From JBDKGV01 sp039798005 (GTDB lineage: Bacteria; Fibrobacterota; Fibrobacteria; UBA5070): a stretch of 15,521 bases of DNA. The stretch covers positions 1 through 15,521 of the forward strand of contig JBDKGV010000070.1 in the NCBI GenBank assembly GCA_039798005.1, read 5' to 3'. The notes under the pieces were generated by a model. That model saw nothing but the letters and a program-made list of their open reading frames with translations. It had not been told where the DNA came from and did no database searches. Each line of letters opens with the position of its first letter. Position 1 is the first letter of the stretch. The position numbers and the translations under genes are program-made. Of the stretch, positions 15,416 through 15,521 are shown piece by piece.

Positions 15416-15521
15416 CCTTGCTCCGTGACGGGGAACAGTTGGATGTTGAGCTGATAGACGGAGTCCTGGCGTCGACTTTCGCGGGCCATGCGCAGGATGT
15501 CCTGCCGGAACTGGGCGATGC
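15412..15521 (-). CDS. C-terminal end of a TIGR02147-like (DUF4423-type) protein (partial)
   Basis: A frame entering from the right edge encodes 35 residues and ends at TGA 15414-15412, sharing an ATGA with the lipoprotein start. The tail FRQDILRMARES followed by VYQLNIQLFPVT closely resembles the end of TIGR02147-family proteins, which typically finish with a helix and a YQLN.QLFP motif. This family was described as a Fibrobacter paralogous family and is often encoded directly before a surface lipoprotein; it may be regulatory (inference). The identification rests on a short tail recalled from memory. It is the main taxonomic clue in the window together with the lipoprotein. Confidence 0.65.
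   Translation of the reverse strand, partial: IAQFRQDILRMARESRRQDSVYQLNIQLFPVTEQG

Overview
The window looks like chromosomal DNA from a member of the Fibrobacterota, probably a high-GC environmental lineage rather than rumen Fibrobacter. The evidence is indirect but specific. At the right edge, the C-terminal tail of what looks like a TIGR02147-type protein (a family described as a Fibrobacter paralogous family) overlaps the start of a lipoprotein with a DUF2341-like segment followed by a LamG/concanavalin-like domain, a combination very common in that phylum. No integrase, transposase, phage gene or CRISPR array is visible.

Layout. Plus strand, 1-4973: the 3' end of an unidentified gene, a serine O-acetyltransferase (cysE), a secreted protein joining a CsgG-like domain to a C-terminal beta-rich (probably outer-membrane) domain, tRNA-Ser(UGA), a four-helix membrane protein, and an MsbA-type ABC exporter. 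Minus strand, read from 8316 down to 4970: a tight three-gene unit of a small lipoprotein, a membrane-anchored protein whose C-terminal domain looks like a Cas4/PD-(D/E)XK iron-sulfur domain with a degraded active site, and a RelA/SpoT-type (p)ppGpp synthetase joined to TPR repeats. Minus strand, 12212 down to 8393: uvrB, then a hybrid histidine kinase/response regulator. Minus strand, 15521 down to 12302: the TIGR02147-like tail, the DUF2341/LamG lipoprotein, and two secreted paralogues of a family I do not recognise.

Gene coupling is a theme. Three ATGA stop/start overlaps (15412-15415, 12946-12949, 6223-6226) and a 3-nt gap (7915-7917) mark translationally coupled sets. The ABC exporter and the synthetase/TPR gene converge with overlapping stop codons.

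The most interesting part is 4970-8316. A lipoprotein, a membrane-tethered Cas4-like domain that keeps exactly four cysteines but has lost the ExK catalytic pair, and a nucleotide-alarmone synthetase with a protein-interaction tail are encoded as one coupled unit. I know of no described system with this composition. Its function, whether envelope-stress sensing, defence or something else, cannot be settled from sequence alone.
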